Below are positions 47,301-59,931 of a stretch of 64,000 bases of DNA, piece by piece. Below the pieces are notes generated by a model that saw only the letters and a list, made by a program, of their open reading frames with translations, had not been told where the DNA came from and did no database searches. Every line of letters begins with the position of its first letter. Within the stretch, counting starts at the first letter, position 1. The DNA is from Moringa oleifera. Lineage: Eukaryota > Streptophyta > Magnoliopsida > Brassicales > Moringaceae. The stretch covers positions 126,501 through 190,500 of the forward strand of contig JAJFZO010000747.1 in assembly GCA_021397835.1 (NCBI GenBank). Reading direction: 5' to 3'. Made by a program: the position numbers and the translations under genes.

Positions 47301-50300
47301 TCAAGCAGCCCAAGCAATGGCTCCAAGCTGGAGAACTTTTTGAAATGCTGAAGATATAAGTAAATCAATCTCGTGACATAGAAAGGACATAAATGCTAGA
47401 AATATTAATGCATTCTTTTGCAACTATTAAACTTACGCATTTATTCAATGCAAGAAGATATCTTCAATCATAGGGCACTTTCTTTCACCATTTCTTGAAT
47501 AACCTAGGTGATATATTCCCAGACACTAATGTGATAAAACTCTTTTTCCTCTTTTTAAAATTTGCATATATAAACATGATGTTTGTGAGTATTTGTGTTA
47601 GAGTTTTCTTTCTGGTATACCTAAATCTGTTACACATGCATTTATCCTTAAGGTTTAGGAACAGTGGAGACAGAAACACCAGTACATTCACCACAACAAC
47701 CGGCCAGGTAACCAAATTGCATTAAAGTTGTCCCTTAAGCTGTGAGTACATTCATTTTCGGTTTCTGGCAGCAGCTCTGAAAATATATTTTTTGATGATA
47801 AGTCATGACATACTTAAGTCCATTTCCATCCTAAATTTATATTCTGCTCACATTCCTAGATGTTAATTAAGCATATTTTCAATTTTATAGTATTTGCTTT
47901 TTCTACATCCCATTACACGTAATGCATGGTCTGGTCAATAACATGCTGATAAAAGAAAGTCAAAATGCGCTCGTGCTGGTTCTCTAGCTTCCTCATTCAT
48001 GAATTGACGATGAAGTTCTGGCACGTAAAGTATGCGCTTTTTTGGGTGTTGTGGGGCTGATAATAGTTGTCATGCCACTTAATTGGTAAAAGACGCTTTA
48101 AGATTTGTCCTTGGTGGAAGCTCTAGGAATCCCTGTGTAAATCTGCTAGACACTACTTGACAGGAATTGTAATCTTCGGTTTGTATTTTCAAATATTCTT
48201 TATCTGCTGTCACGTATCCTTTAGAACTCCTGTTAACTTTGATCTAGGTTTTCAGTTTCTTGCTATACTAGTATCCTGTTAACAATCCGAAGATTCAGTT
48301 TCAATAAAAAATAATAAATACTTGATTTTTTGAAAATGTCTTATTTTTGTGAGATTATAGAATGTTTTCCTATCAGCACTCCTCACCATGGAACGCTCCA
48401 AGGCGACCGGATTCATCATACAACCTTAAATACATGCTGGATGACCTTGAACTTGAAGTGGTAAGTGAAATAGAGTTCACGGTTCTTTACTAACATTCAT
48501 ATTGATGCATTGAACTCATTTCTGCAAATCCATGTGTTGTAGCTTTAAGTTCTTCAGTTGCCTCAACATTTTCTTCTTTTTTTTTTATGGATTCTTCCTT
48601 TTTTTTTTTTTTTTTAGAAGGAAGAAAACGAAACTGATACTTAGTACTGTGTGCTTTTGAATATGTTCTTATATTGGGCTATTTAGGTAGAATATAAAAC
48701 AGTAGTTCAATGTTTTTTTGGAATGCAGCTATTCCATAAGCAAAGAATCTAGTATCTTCTGCCTGCCTTATAACCCATAGAAAACAATAGGCACCAAATC
48801 CAATGATCTTCATGTCATACAGCACAAAGCTAGGGACTAAAAGAACTGTTATCCTCCTCAGGTAATTCTTATTAACAATAATATGGGAATCAGACTCTTA
48901 CTGTGATTCTGAGCATCTTAGTCATATTATTGGTTTGGCTTCAACTCATTTGATTCTATGACGCTCTAAATGATGATCTTGCAGATCAATTATGTATATA
49001 TTACTTCCAGCAGTTCTTTGCTGTCTTCTGTTGACTAAAGTTTATTGTGTCAGCCAAATTTTTTTTTAAAGTTTCTTGAGTTAGCTCTAGCTTTGATTGA
49101 GATGAAATTGACTATTTTGATGTGCTAAATGGAGGACGCAATCTTGCAAGATAATGATATGCCCCTAGGTGGCTGTTCTGTGGGGCTTTCGATGGGCATG
49201 ATGGATTCCTGCAGCAATCGAAAGCAGAAGTTACCTACTGTCAGAGGTCACATCCTATGTGATAGTAAAATAAACAGCTCCTTCTGCGACACAAAAACCC
49301 TCGACAATATTGGACACATAAATGAAGATACATGGGATGGTAACTTTTGATATTTACTCTTTAATTTTCTCCTATTATTTCTTTTTCTTATGCTTTTTTC
49401 CACACATTGGACCAATTGACTCTCAGAAATCTCTCTCTATCACCTTTCTTTTAAACTTTGTTATTGGTATGCATCTACAGTCTGCAACTGCCATAGGAAC
49501 TTCCTGATAAACAGTCAAATCTTGTATAAATTATTTGTTGATTGGATATTCTAGTTTTGTAGAGCTACTCGAGGTCCATAATATAAGATGAAACTTCATT
49601 GAAGTCTTACTTCAACATTTTCCCAGAAATTCCTGAAGCATAAGAGACATAACTGTTTAAAATCATTCTGAATTCAACATGAAATGAATAGTATTTACGA
49701 TGGAAAATTTTAGGCTCTGTTTTTTGTAACAATAAAGATTGCCCTGAGAATTAAACTAGGTTTATTCACACAGGAAGACTGACAGCTTTTCTTTTATCTC
49801 CCTATTGCACAAATTCAAGCTACTTTACTGCATTAAACTTAGTTATTCACTCCTTTGGAAATCCAAGTTCAAAACTTAGAATTTCTCTTTTTCGATTTTT
49901 AATGCCAACTAGCTTGATCTTGCTTCCTATATGACAAAATTCTTGATGAAAGGGAAGATTACCTAACTTGGAAGAACAAGCCATGTCAAATGGATGGTAA
50001 TTCTGCTCACTTTCTGAAATATGGCCGGGCTGATGTATCAGATCACACTTTTGAAGGCACTTATCAACTAGGAAAAAGGTATATATTTACAACTGTTTTT
50101 TTTTAATTTTTTTTAATGAATGATACCCTAAACCTCTTCATGATTATGTTTGTGCAGGGATTACATAAAAGCAACAGAGATATTCAATATCTTAGGTGGT
50201 TTCTGTCTCAATCAACTATGCTCTAGTAACAATATGGTTATTATTGTAACCTTGTTCTTCATTGTTTTCCTTCATTTTTTTTTTTTCATTTTGTTAATTA

Positions 50301-52710
50301 TGAGGTATACTTATTTAGTTTGTTTGCTTAGCCACCATGATAAGTACTTTTACCTGGTTCTCTTTTGGATTTTGGCTTATGATAGAGCATGTTCTTCAAA
50401 GGTTTGGTTCATGTCTAAATCCTTTTTGAGTTATTGATCCCTAGTGCCTTTTTATAATTTTCCGTCATGTTATGTTGTTTGAGAGATTATTCTTATGGTT
50501 CCCATAGATCAGTGTATTTGGCAGCTTCAAGTAACTTTTTTGATAGAGATTTCCGTGAAGATCCAAGAGGATTGCACTTCTAGTACTCTTGACTTCTTAT
50601 TCCAAGTTTTCATTACTGATACTGCAATCTTCTTTGGGTTGGATAGGATAACACTTTAACTTTCTCATGAGATGCTTAAAGTGAAAGTCTACAAACTTAT
50701 GTCATCTTCAATTTGAATAAGTAATTTATTGTTTATTTTTTTCCAGGAAAAAAAAAACAGCTTTGACTTCCCTTGATTGGTTTCTTTGGTTTTGTAATCA
50801 GAGTCACCAGCTCCAAGGCGCCAAACATCAGAAACATATCATGATTTCGAATCTTCCAAAGGGGCCAGGTAAGTCTAGTTTTTTCAAAAGTCCTATTGGG
50901 TGTCTTTGAAAAATACCGAAAGATATCTTGGCTTTGTACTACAGCAGGCATCCTGTGTCTGAAAGGATTTTTGATTTTGGAGATAAAACCAACCAACCAG
51001 ATTGGTCATGCTTTGAGGCTGAAGACTTGTTAAGGTGACTGTTTACTAGTAAATTCTTTTGTTTCTAGGTGGTTCCATCTGGTTCATTCTACTTTTGTTT
51101 ACAATTTTCACTTCCTCTGTAAACTTTTGGCAGCGAAGAGTCATGCTCATCCAGTGCAGGTTGCATTCTCCATTTAAAATCTAAATTGCTAATTCAAAAT
51201 TTCTCCAATCTTAACCATGAAAAGATCTTTTAAATGAACTAAAACAATTCTTTTTCCACAATTCATGTTAGTGATGGGTGAGGCAACTGGTGATTCTCTA
51301 CCAAACCCACCAGCAAGGTGGAGCAGAAGATACAGCTATGCTTTTTGCAGTCCTAGAAGAAACTCTGATGAAGAGAATATTTTTGCCACAGACACACAGC
51401 ACAAAAACAGAAATGGCATTAAACTAGGGAGAAATGCACAGGGATCAGGAAAATATTTGAGGACACCGTTTAGGGGAAAGTCAAAACTGCCCAGCCATGT
51501 ATACTTTCCTTTCCAGGGGAAATTAGAAACGCGAAGGAGTAGGTTGTTTGAGGAAGGATGTAGTTCAATTGATATGAATTCTAGTTTCAGTTCTTTCTGT
51601 GGAACCTCAGAGGCATTATTTCCTTCCTCAGGATCTGAACTCTTGACTGAAGATCCATTTCATGCATTTCCTGTTCCAAAGTTACATGCTGACACCAAAT
51701 CTTCTTTCCATACACCCACATATATTGAATTTGAGGAATGTTCACCATTTGGTAGGTTTGCCTCTGAGAAATTAGTTAACCATGAACCATGTAGCCGGAC
51801 AAATTCTCATGACTCTCCCACACTGTCAAAAGTTGTGTTTAAGCCAGCCAAGCCAGATTCATGCCCAGATTTTGCGTTGGAAGTTATACCTCCAGAGACA
51901 TCCCAAGTTGCTAGTCCTCTTGCAGAGGCTCAAGTTCCTCATTTATCCCTGCTGGGAAGTTTTAGCAAGGAACAAAATAAATCAAGACCCCAGCCAGACA
52001 ATTGTAGAAAATTTGAATCGGGAAAAGAAATTCAAGGTGGGAATGGCCACTTGCTTCCAGAGAATCTAGGGGCAGCAGATGCTTCAACTTCAAAGGGAAG
52101 TAATACTGAATGCAAGGAGGTAAAAGACAGAGCATTGGAACTCAAGGAGAGTCTACAAGCAACAAATTCTTCGGAGTATGCAGAAGGGACCTCATCATCT
52201 GTGGATATTCCAGTAAATTTTGAGAGCAGCATGGATGCTAAAGGGTATGTGAGACAAACTTAGAACTGTTGTCTCGCCTCTTTCCCTTTCTTACTCTGTT
52301 TCCTATCCCTTTCTTACTCTGTTTCCTATCTGCATGTCTCCAAATATTATAGAATATAATGGAAGAGATTTCTATTGTTGCTAGATATAATGATGTCGCA
52401 GAGATTCCCCTTCCTTGTCAAAAAGTGAGTGAAGGTAATTTCAGTCTTCTCTCTCATACTGGTGTTTGTCTTCTCTTAGTCTTCCAAGTTCAAAATGTTC
52501 TTTTTGTTTGGGTTAATCCCTGGCTAAACTTTTAATACAGGAATTGGAGATGGAATGCTTGATGAGAGAACAAAAGTAACCAAAAGAAGCTGTCATTCTG
52601 TTGACTCATCTCAGCCAGTTATGATGCTTGAAAGCTATGTACTTCAACTTCTATGTGTTCAAAAGGTACCCGAAGAGGCAACCATACTGGACACAATAAA
52701 GAAGGTATAA
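44326..52710 (+). CDS. plant protein of unknown function, 18 exons, 826 aa
   Basis: Exons: 44326-44367, 44920-44942, 45165-45346, 45755-45865, 45987-46029, 46646-46734, 46977-47072, 47653-47707, 48361-48460, 49135-49339, 49958-50078, 50158-50195, 50802-50868, 50945-51034, 51134-51159, 51272-52244, 52385-52434 and 52541-52710. Every junction keeps frame. The N-terminus is MLQWMGGSRRK, then a basic/glutamine-rich segment YFEQRKRQQQQ that suggests a nuclear protein, followed by FDLLGDDGPNCSLEGSPV, a conserved-looking block (SSPWNAPRRPDSSYNLKYML), a long Ser-rich low-complexity exon 16, and a hydrophobic C-terminus (MMLESYVLQLLCVQKV). I recognise no catalytic domain and cannot name the family. 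Exon 10 has a weak acceptor (AAATGGAG|GAC) and the final stop follows a possible donor, so the last exon may be misjudged. Expression data would settle it. Confidence 0.8.
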
Positions 52711-53169
52711 TACCTTCCCTATATTGAATAGAGTTGGGAATCTTCTGAAAAAGGTGTAGTACCTGCGCCATGTTGGTAATCTCTTAAACTCATTGATAAA
52801 CAAATTGTTTCCTTGCTTTCTGCTTTAAGCTAGAGCCTCTTGCACCATGATCGTTTGGTGCTGGAAATGTTTTTGCATATGACTGACCACTGCCTACAGA
52901 CTATACAAACCTTGAGATATTGTAGAGGAACAAATACTACCTTGTAGTTGCAAATCTTTCTCAAATGCCAATACGGACAGATAAAAGCAATAAGATGAGC
53001 TGGAACTAAAGACTTCTATGGATAACAAACGTAATCAGAAGCAAAAGAATGAAGGGTATAATGTATCTGCTATTGTTTGATGAACCGATAGATACATCCA
53101 GGTCATTCTCTATTCCGTTATAGCTAAATATATATATTCCAGCCTGATCTTCAGATCATGAGGAAATTT
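52711..53169. other. convergent intergenic region
   Basis: 3' flanks of the 826-aa gene (+) and the response regulator (-). No gene seen. Confidence 0.5.
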
Positions 53170-54333
53170 TCATCTTCTCAAGCAAACCATTTCTTTACAA
53201 GGATTTCTGAACTCTTTCATATGACACTTCAATTTCTTGACATCTGCTTGTCGGAGAGGCTTCAGCATGAACTCATTAGCTCCTTCCTCCAAGCACCTAG
53301 TGGGGCAAATAGAATTTAGGAAAGCAAAAATTAGACCCTACCCTCCAGAATCCAATGGGAGTTCATTAATGGAATATGCAGTAAAAGCACTTACTGCTCA
53401 ATTTGATGAGGGTTGTTCTCAGATGATAATATAATTACTGGTATCTCTTTCATGGTGGGAGACTCCTATCCAGAGAGAAATATTTGGGAATCATTAGTCA
53501 ACCTCAACGTGTAAAAAGGTGAGCATTCATTACATACCTATACCAGGTTCTCAAATAAACACGATAACCATGGAACATGCAATTCCTATGTAGTAAATGA
53601 TACAGACCTTGACTCTTTTAAGTAGCTCAAATCCTGTCATTTCTGGCATACAGTAGTCAGTTATGATCAAATTTACCTTCAAATCCTGCAAAGAATACCA
53701 TGAACCCTTTAGAAAAGGAACTATAGTTTTGAGATGACTAATGACATGCAAGCATAGAGGAGTATTATTTGATGTCTGGCTAACACATTACCGTTGTTAC
53801 CATGGGAAAGTAAATGGAACTAAGAAACTTCCCCTATCTCAAAGCATCAGTGGAATCATTAAAAGCGCAACACGAATTGGTTCTTACGTTGTTGGTGGTG
53901 TGTTGCCCATTTGCCATGCCAAGGAATTCTAATGCCTCTCTTCCATTCTCTGCAGTAGTCACTGTAAAACAGAGACAAACTAAGACAACAGATTATGAAT
54001 TGGAAGCTACGGAAATTAATAAATAATTCCTTGGCAAGCCTTTATACCAAATATTATCTGAAGATGATTGGTCCATGATTGTAAAACTGCAGCCTAGGAT
54101 TGTTCAGCATGTTAATTGAGGACCAAAAGAAAAGTCTAGATGATAGTGAGACTCAATAAGATATATTGTCATTAACTCATAAGAGCTTTGGCTGTTTTAA
54201 GAAAGCTTTCATGGATGTCATTTACCTAAAGATGCACGCGAATAGCATGATTACGACGCAACATAAAAAAGATAAAAACATAAAAGAGAAACACTGTTAC
54301 AAACCTTTTAGAATTCCTTCCCCTCCGCTTCCC

Positions 54334-54364
<31 letters not shown>

Positions 54365-54809
54365 AAAAAAAAAAAAACCAAAAAAAAAGAGCATTCTGAA
54401 GCATTTTTGAAAATGGTGGACACAGTATAAAAATATTAAAAAACATATGGTCAAATTGCTTGGATGAGATCTATTGTCTCCAATTTTTATTTTTATTTTT
54501 TGTTTTGGTTACACGTGCTGCCATTTAAAGGATGCAGCAACAAGAAGAGATCATACTTTCCGAACGCGAAAAAGGGAGAAACTTTTCAGAAAGAGAACAT
54601 CACCCTTACATCTTTCCTGCCCGTGTATAAAAATGATTAGGCAGAAAGCTATATTTATTGTTAGTGAATTTCATTGTGATCATTCTTAAAACTGCAGGGA
54701 GAGAAATAAGAGGATAAACTTGGAAACGATTCCAATATCCGTCAGATTCAGATCCTCACCCCGTTCACCTCCTTGAGTTCCATGGTCTTCTTTTTCTCAC
54801 ACACGCACA

Positions 54810-54864
<55 letters not shown>

Positions 54865-55241
54865 CAAGTGCCAGCCTGCCGGACCCTCGAGTATCAGTGC
54901 AGATGGACGGTGTAGAAATGGTTAAAAAGTAGAGCTAAGAAGTTGGCAGAAATCCATCGACAAAGATGAACCAATGGGAACGAGAGAAAAGCATGGGAGA
55001 AGAGAAGAATAAGAGATGCTGAAAGGAAGAAGGACCATGAAGAGTAATGGTTATAGTTCAAAAGAAAAGTGGCTTTGAGAACAGAAGTCATACCTTTGCA
55101 TGCAGATTTGACGAGCAGGCGTTCAATGAGTTTGCGATCCACAAAACTATCATCAACAGCCAAAACATGTGGTTTCTTATCAGAATCCAACCTCTTTGAT
55201 GTTGAAGAAGACCAAGAAACAGGAAAAGAAGAGGAGGCCAT
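53170..55241 (-). CDS. type-A two-component response regulator (cytokinin signalling)
   Basis: Five exons: 55241-55094, 53961-53888, 53685-53608, 53465-53395 and 53296-53170. They give 165 aa. This is a stand-alone receiver domain: acidic pair Asp30-Asp31 in [12 protein letters not shown], phospho-acceptor Asp84 in [13 protein letters not shown], Ser in VIILSSEN, and Lys136 in EFMLKPL. The C-terminal tail is short with no Myb DNA-binding domain, which marks type A. Such proteins receive phosphate from histidine phosphotransfer proteins and damp cytokinin responses. The five-exon layout is typical of plant type-A genes. The start MASSSF is preferred over an in-frame ATG nine codons upstream (55268). 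Intron 1 (1.13 kb) contains extreme homopolymer and CA tracts. Confidence 0.93.
54331..54387. repeat. poly-C/poly-A tract in response-regulator intron 1
   Basis: About 24 consecutive C followed directly by about 23 A, then CC and 8 more A. Lengths are only as reliable as the assembly. Confidence 0.85.
54797..54864. repeat. (CA)n microsatellite in response-regulator intron 1
   Basis: About 30 CA repeats with a few interruptions at the 5' side, roughly 230 bp inside the intron from exon 1. Confidence 0.92.
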
Positions 55242-56976
55242 CACCAAAAATAACTCCTTCCAAAACAAACCCAGAAGCCTTTAAGAAAGCAACGGAAGAA
55301 AAGAAAAGACTGCTACAAAGAGACCAAAGCAAAGACAACCAAATTTATAGATATAAAAAAGCGCGACAGAAACGTTTCCCTGACAACAAAACAGAATTCA
55401 GTGCAAGAATCTGAATCTATGTGAATGCAATGTGGTTAAAGATGTACTGGTGGGTGGTGGGGGGCCTGTAACTAGGAACTTAGGTTTTATAGAAAACAAG
55501 ATTTTTTATTTTAAGAAAGAATAATACCAAGCTGGCCCTAAAAGGAACCTCAAAAGATTTTACAAAACCAACAGAAAGAGAAGAGTCGGGAATTTGAGAT
55601 AAAACCATGGGGTCAAAGATATTTTGTGATCTTTTTAGGTCTGTAGGATATGATTGCTGATGCTGCAAAAGCATGCAGATAGGATAAACCTTCTCGTCTG
55701 CCAAGCTCCCTCCAGCTCATGTCACTGTTTCTGTATATTACTATTTTTAACCTTTTCTTCCTTTCTTTTAGTCTATATTTTGGCATTCCATTCTTTTAGT
55801 TTTTTGAAGGCAAAATGGCCCCATATTTTAGCTTGATCTGTCACTAAAAGCAGCTCGTTTTATCAATTACATGTGAAGATGCTCACGCCTATCTCTTCAA
55901 CCTCACAACTAATGACAAAATTTCCAATTCTACATGTATAATTCAAAGCCAACGTCCCATAGAATTAATTAAGCTAACTAACAGCTTTGACAAGAACATA
56001 TGGTGATTATATTTCTGAGGCGGCTCTTGTAGAGTTCAAGTTCAAAGGGGGACCTTAACTTTAAAAAAAAAAAAAAAGAAAAGAGCAAAAATTGAATTAG
56101 AGTAAAATCTCTGTAACTGTTTTGCAGATACAGTGACCTTATACTAATGTTCCCATTAAGTAAATCCCATGATTGAGCCCAATAGACGCCCCAAGAGGTG
56201 AATCTTGCCAAGTTTGGATTAAAGATAAAAATCCCAATATCGATCTTTAGCAGGGTCTTGACTGATGAAAATCCCATTTGCTCATTTATCTCGTGATGAG
56301 AAAAAGGAAAAGAAAATTCTTTATCCCAAAGCTCATCCAACTTGATCCGAGCAAATGGTAGAAATCATTGTAAGAGATTCAGCATTCAATCGATTTGATA
56401 GAATCACATGGCTAAGATCACCTCAGGAGATCTGGCCAAATTCTTGTTTTTCATTATAGCTTTTTTGGCTGTGATTTCATTTAGGTAGTCCACATTTCAA
56501 GTAAACTTAGCCTTAAAAAGAAAAAGAAAAGAGACAATAAGAGAGTCACATCCCTTGCTAAAAAAAAAGAAAAAAAACTTCCAGGAGGATGACTCAACAT
56601 CGTGTAACAACAGTGAACATACCCAAGTCAGCAACTGCAACCACTACACGACTTGATTTCAAGAAGTGGCCTACCTGAGGTCACCATACGCCTGCACCTG
56701 ATAATGCCTTGCATCACAGTCTGGCACAACAGAAACCTTGCTGACATCACAACTGCATGTGTCACTTGGTTCAATCAGATGTCCTGAAACCAAACCCAGT
56801 CAACAATCTATGTTCTAAAATCCCATGATGAGTAGAGGAATATTGATTATGGTTAAAAGTTACAGATAAATGAAAAGATTCTCTGAACTACGGTTCAAGA
56901 AGAAGGAAAGAAGAAAGCTGAAGTGTTTTGAGAAAAGCAGACCTGATGCACTGAAGTTTAATGTCAGGAGCTACAT
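55242..56976. other. gene-poor intergenic DNA
   Basis: It includes the response-regulator promoter. Two minus-strand patches look like spliced coding fragments: about 56965-56942 (an ATG reading MGGNVAPDIKLQC, then a GT) and about 56790-56680 after a GGTTTCAG acceptor. They do not join into a long frame, and I do not recognise a family. Nothing else is seen. Confidence 0.35.
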
Positions 56977-57175
56977 TTCCTCCCATGCTGAGATGCTTTT
57001 GTGAACTTCATATTCATCCATGATGCACTTATGGTCTTCTATAATGTATTTAAATATATAGAGGATCATTGATGTTTTCCTTCCATGCTGAGATGCTTTT
57101 GTGAACTTCATATTCATCCATGATGCACTTATGGTCTTCTATAATGCATTTAAATATACAGAGGATCATTGATGT
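56977..57175. repeat. 100-bp tandem duplication
   Basis: Two adjacent copies with 100-bp periodicity (CCATGCTGAGATGCTTTTGT at about 56983 and 57083) that differ at only a few positions. The duplication is recent. It covers the ATG of the small minus-strand frame noted just downstream. Confidence 0.92.
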
Positions 57176-58149
57176 AATTCAAAAGATATCCTCATCACTA
57201 GAAAGTTTTGACTAGTGAAGTAAAATTAGCGAAATATGGGAAGTCCGCTCTCAAATTCTCTCCATGCTCTGCGATCAAGGGCTGTTTACCAACACCATCG
57301 ATGTGTGCAAATGTGGCAGGATGTCCAATTCGTCAGTGAGCCTGAATTCAATTTTGCGATTCAATGACCAACGCAACTATTGAGAAGCAAAGAGTGTTTG
57401 GTTTTGTTGAACTGTTTGGATTGCACCTGAGCAATAGATATATTGGAAGGTCTTTAGTAGCCTGCAAAGCGAACTGAGCGTCATTTATAATCCAACTTCA
57501 TTGTTGTGCAACAAGAGAGCATAGATAAGAATTCTCAGTCTGAGTATCAGTGTCGCACTAGTTTCAGCTACAAAACTTCTAGCATATATGTTCCTCTGTT
57601 GCTTTGCAGCCAACCTTTTTGATGGGCTTTTCAAAGAAACCGGAAAAAAAAAAGAAAGTAAAATGACAAAATAGGCTCCCTCTGACCAGAGCTAATATGT
57701 ATAGCCAAAGTAACTGAACTCGTTAACTGATGTAAACAAACAGATTGGAGTATCAATGAACTGGATTGAACCGATTAATCAAAGGTTAGCTGAGTCATGC
57801 AGAGCACTGGGAATGACTAGAAAGGGATATGGATTCAAAATAATCAGCATACTCACCTTTCACGTGAAGATGCAAATATCCACGGAGAGAAACTCTTCTT
57901 TATCATTTTGGGATATCTGTTTCCGGCAAATCATCATTCTTTGATCTTTAGCGCATGAAGATTGGGGAGGGAGATCTCCATTTCCTTTGACAGTAAATGT
58001 CCTGGGAAAGGCGTTTTGCTTTCCACTACTTTCCCGGTAAACTTTTGAACCGCCGGAAACAGCAGGCCGGGCCTGCGTCAACTATATAATCATTAGCGAC
58101 CACTTGTGGGCTTAGCCTCGCAGCTTCAGCTTTAGGACAGATGAGTCCA
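57176..58149. other. gene-poor intergenic DNA
   Basis: No supported gene. A 73-aa minus frame (58081-57860) has no recognisable features. Confidence 0.4.
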
Positions 58150-58480
58150 ATGTTCTTAAAATCGAATCCACCATTGAATTAAAAATAAATAAGTAAATAG
58201 ACGAATTGAAATTAAATAGCAATTATACAATAAAAAATTATAATATGTCAATTTATATTGTTAATATAAATAATATAAATAAAATTTTTTTAAAAAATAA
58301 TTTAAATTTTTAAGTTTCAGATTTTTGAAATTATTTTAAATTAAAAAAATCAATTTTAAAAAAATAGTTATTATTTTAATAATATAATAATTTTAAATAC
58401 ATTAAATTAATTTTAAATAAATCAAATTGATTGCAAAATGAATCTAAAATAATGTATGGTAATTGAAATGAAATTTGCTC
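58150..58480. repeat. AT-rich island
   Basis: About 330 bp of almost pure A/T with ATTTTAAA and AATTTTAA words, similar in texture to 37740-38500. It may be a decayed small transposable element. No inverted termini were identified by eye. Confidence 0.5.
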
Positions 58481-59931
58481 CAACTCAATCAAGGCCTAAA
58501 AAGTGTTGCAATTTTTCATTTTATTTCTCAATTAAAAAAATCAACCACTTCAAATATATATATATAGAACAGTAAAAGGTAAATTAAAAATGGGAGGTAA
58601 GAGCATGTAGCTGATGTGTGGTTGGCAAGTTGGAACGTGCACCCAATCACACACCAAGCCCCTCATGCTTTACGTTGCTTTATGGTATACTTGATTTTAT
58701 ATCTAATATTATGTCATGTCTGGCTTCTTAATTTAAATGCCAAAAGGCCAAAAGGGGCACGGTGCCTATAATCATTGGCACCGGAGAAATGACGTGCTTA
58801 TTCTTCCATTTTCGCATTTACCACATGCAGTAAGTCCTATAGAAATACCAAAAGAATTTCTCGATTAAATTAAACGGCAAAAAATGGGATTAGGCATTAG
58901 GAATCAAAACTTTCCACATGTAACAACAACTTAGTGGGTCTGCCTCCCCCTACCCCAATGAGCTAACATGGGAATATGCATGATTAAAAGAGGAAGGAAA
59001 AAAAAAAAAAAAGGAAAGGTCGGTCCGATGTACATGCATGCATGGGATTAAAGTTTAGATCTTTGGAAAGAAAGTGTAAAAATGCTATAAAAAAAAGAAA
59101 AAAACACTAAAACAGGCAAGAAGAAGAAGAAGGTAATTGTACCGTACTGTACCAGCATTAACTGCTATGTTTATCTGAAAAAAAAAAAAGAAAAAAGAAA
59201 AACAAGAGCGAGAGTCGTCTCACGCAAAATGAATGCACCCGTTGGTGAGCAAGGGCAGGCCCCGGTGCCTCGGTAAGCCAATCAACAGGTCAAGGGATCT
59301 CGCGGAACCGCCCGGTCACCGTATCACTGTCCGAAAAAGAAAACAGAGCGGTAGAGAGAGAAACAGAAAGACGACTTTGTTAAGCGGTGTGTCTTCAAGT
59401 GTCGTGCATGCATTTTATGCATCTGTTTGCTTTGCATGCACTCTGCCTCTCTCTCTGTCTCTGTCTCTCTCTCTCTCTCTCTCTCTCCCACTCACGCATC
59501 TACATACGCACCCCATAACACAAAAAAAAAAAAAAAAAAACTAACGCCAGCACGCTTCTTGTTCTTATATTACCCTCAAACACCAACTCCGCCGTTACGC
59601 TTCTCGACTCCCCTTTAACCGCCACCATTACCATCTTTTCACCCAGTTGACTCGGCTCATCCCGAGCTTCACTGGTACTATTCTTTGCTTCCCTCTTCCC
59701 AATGAATCAGTCTGTTCGAGATTTGGGTTCACTGCTCTGATCATGGGTGCTTACATTTCTGTACTATCACTGCTTTCATGTTCTGCATGTGTGACCCTAC
59801 TTGTTTCTATCACTCTACCGTGATTTCTTGATGAAATTGCGTTATTGAGAAAAAGGGGTGTTAGGGTTTTGATTTTGATTGAGATCAATTTTCAGTGTCT
59901 TGGGTGAAGACTTGATTTTAGGGGGAGTCAA
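58481..59931 (+). promoter_or_regulatory. promoter and leader of the VAL-type B3 gene (inferred)
   Basis: Non-coding. A CT microsatellite at about 59441-59487 and an 18-base A run at 59522-59539 lie in a pyrimidine-rich stretch that probably starts the transcript; a leader of about 0.3 kb then reaches the start codon at 59932. A GAACCGCCCGG-rich stretch lies near 59300. The 103-aa frame across the CT repeat is not a gene. Confidence 0.4.

Noticed and set aside
59233..59618. 103-aa and 63-aa frames across the CT repeat
   Set aside because: They are created by the CT microsatellite and A-run in the leader of the B3 gene.
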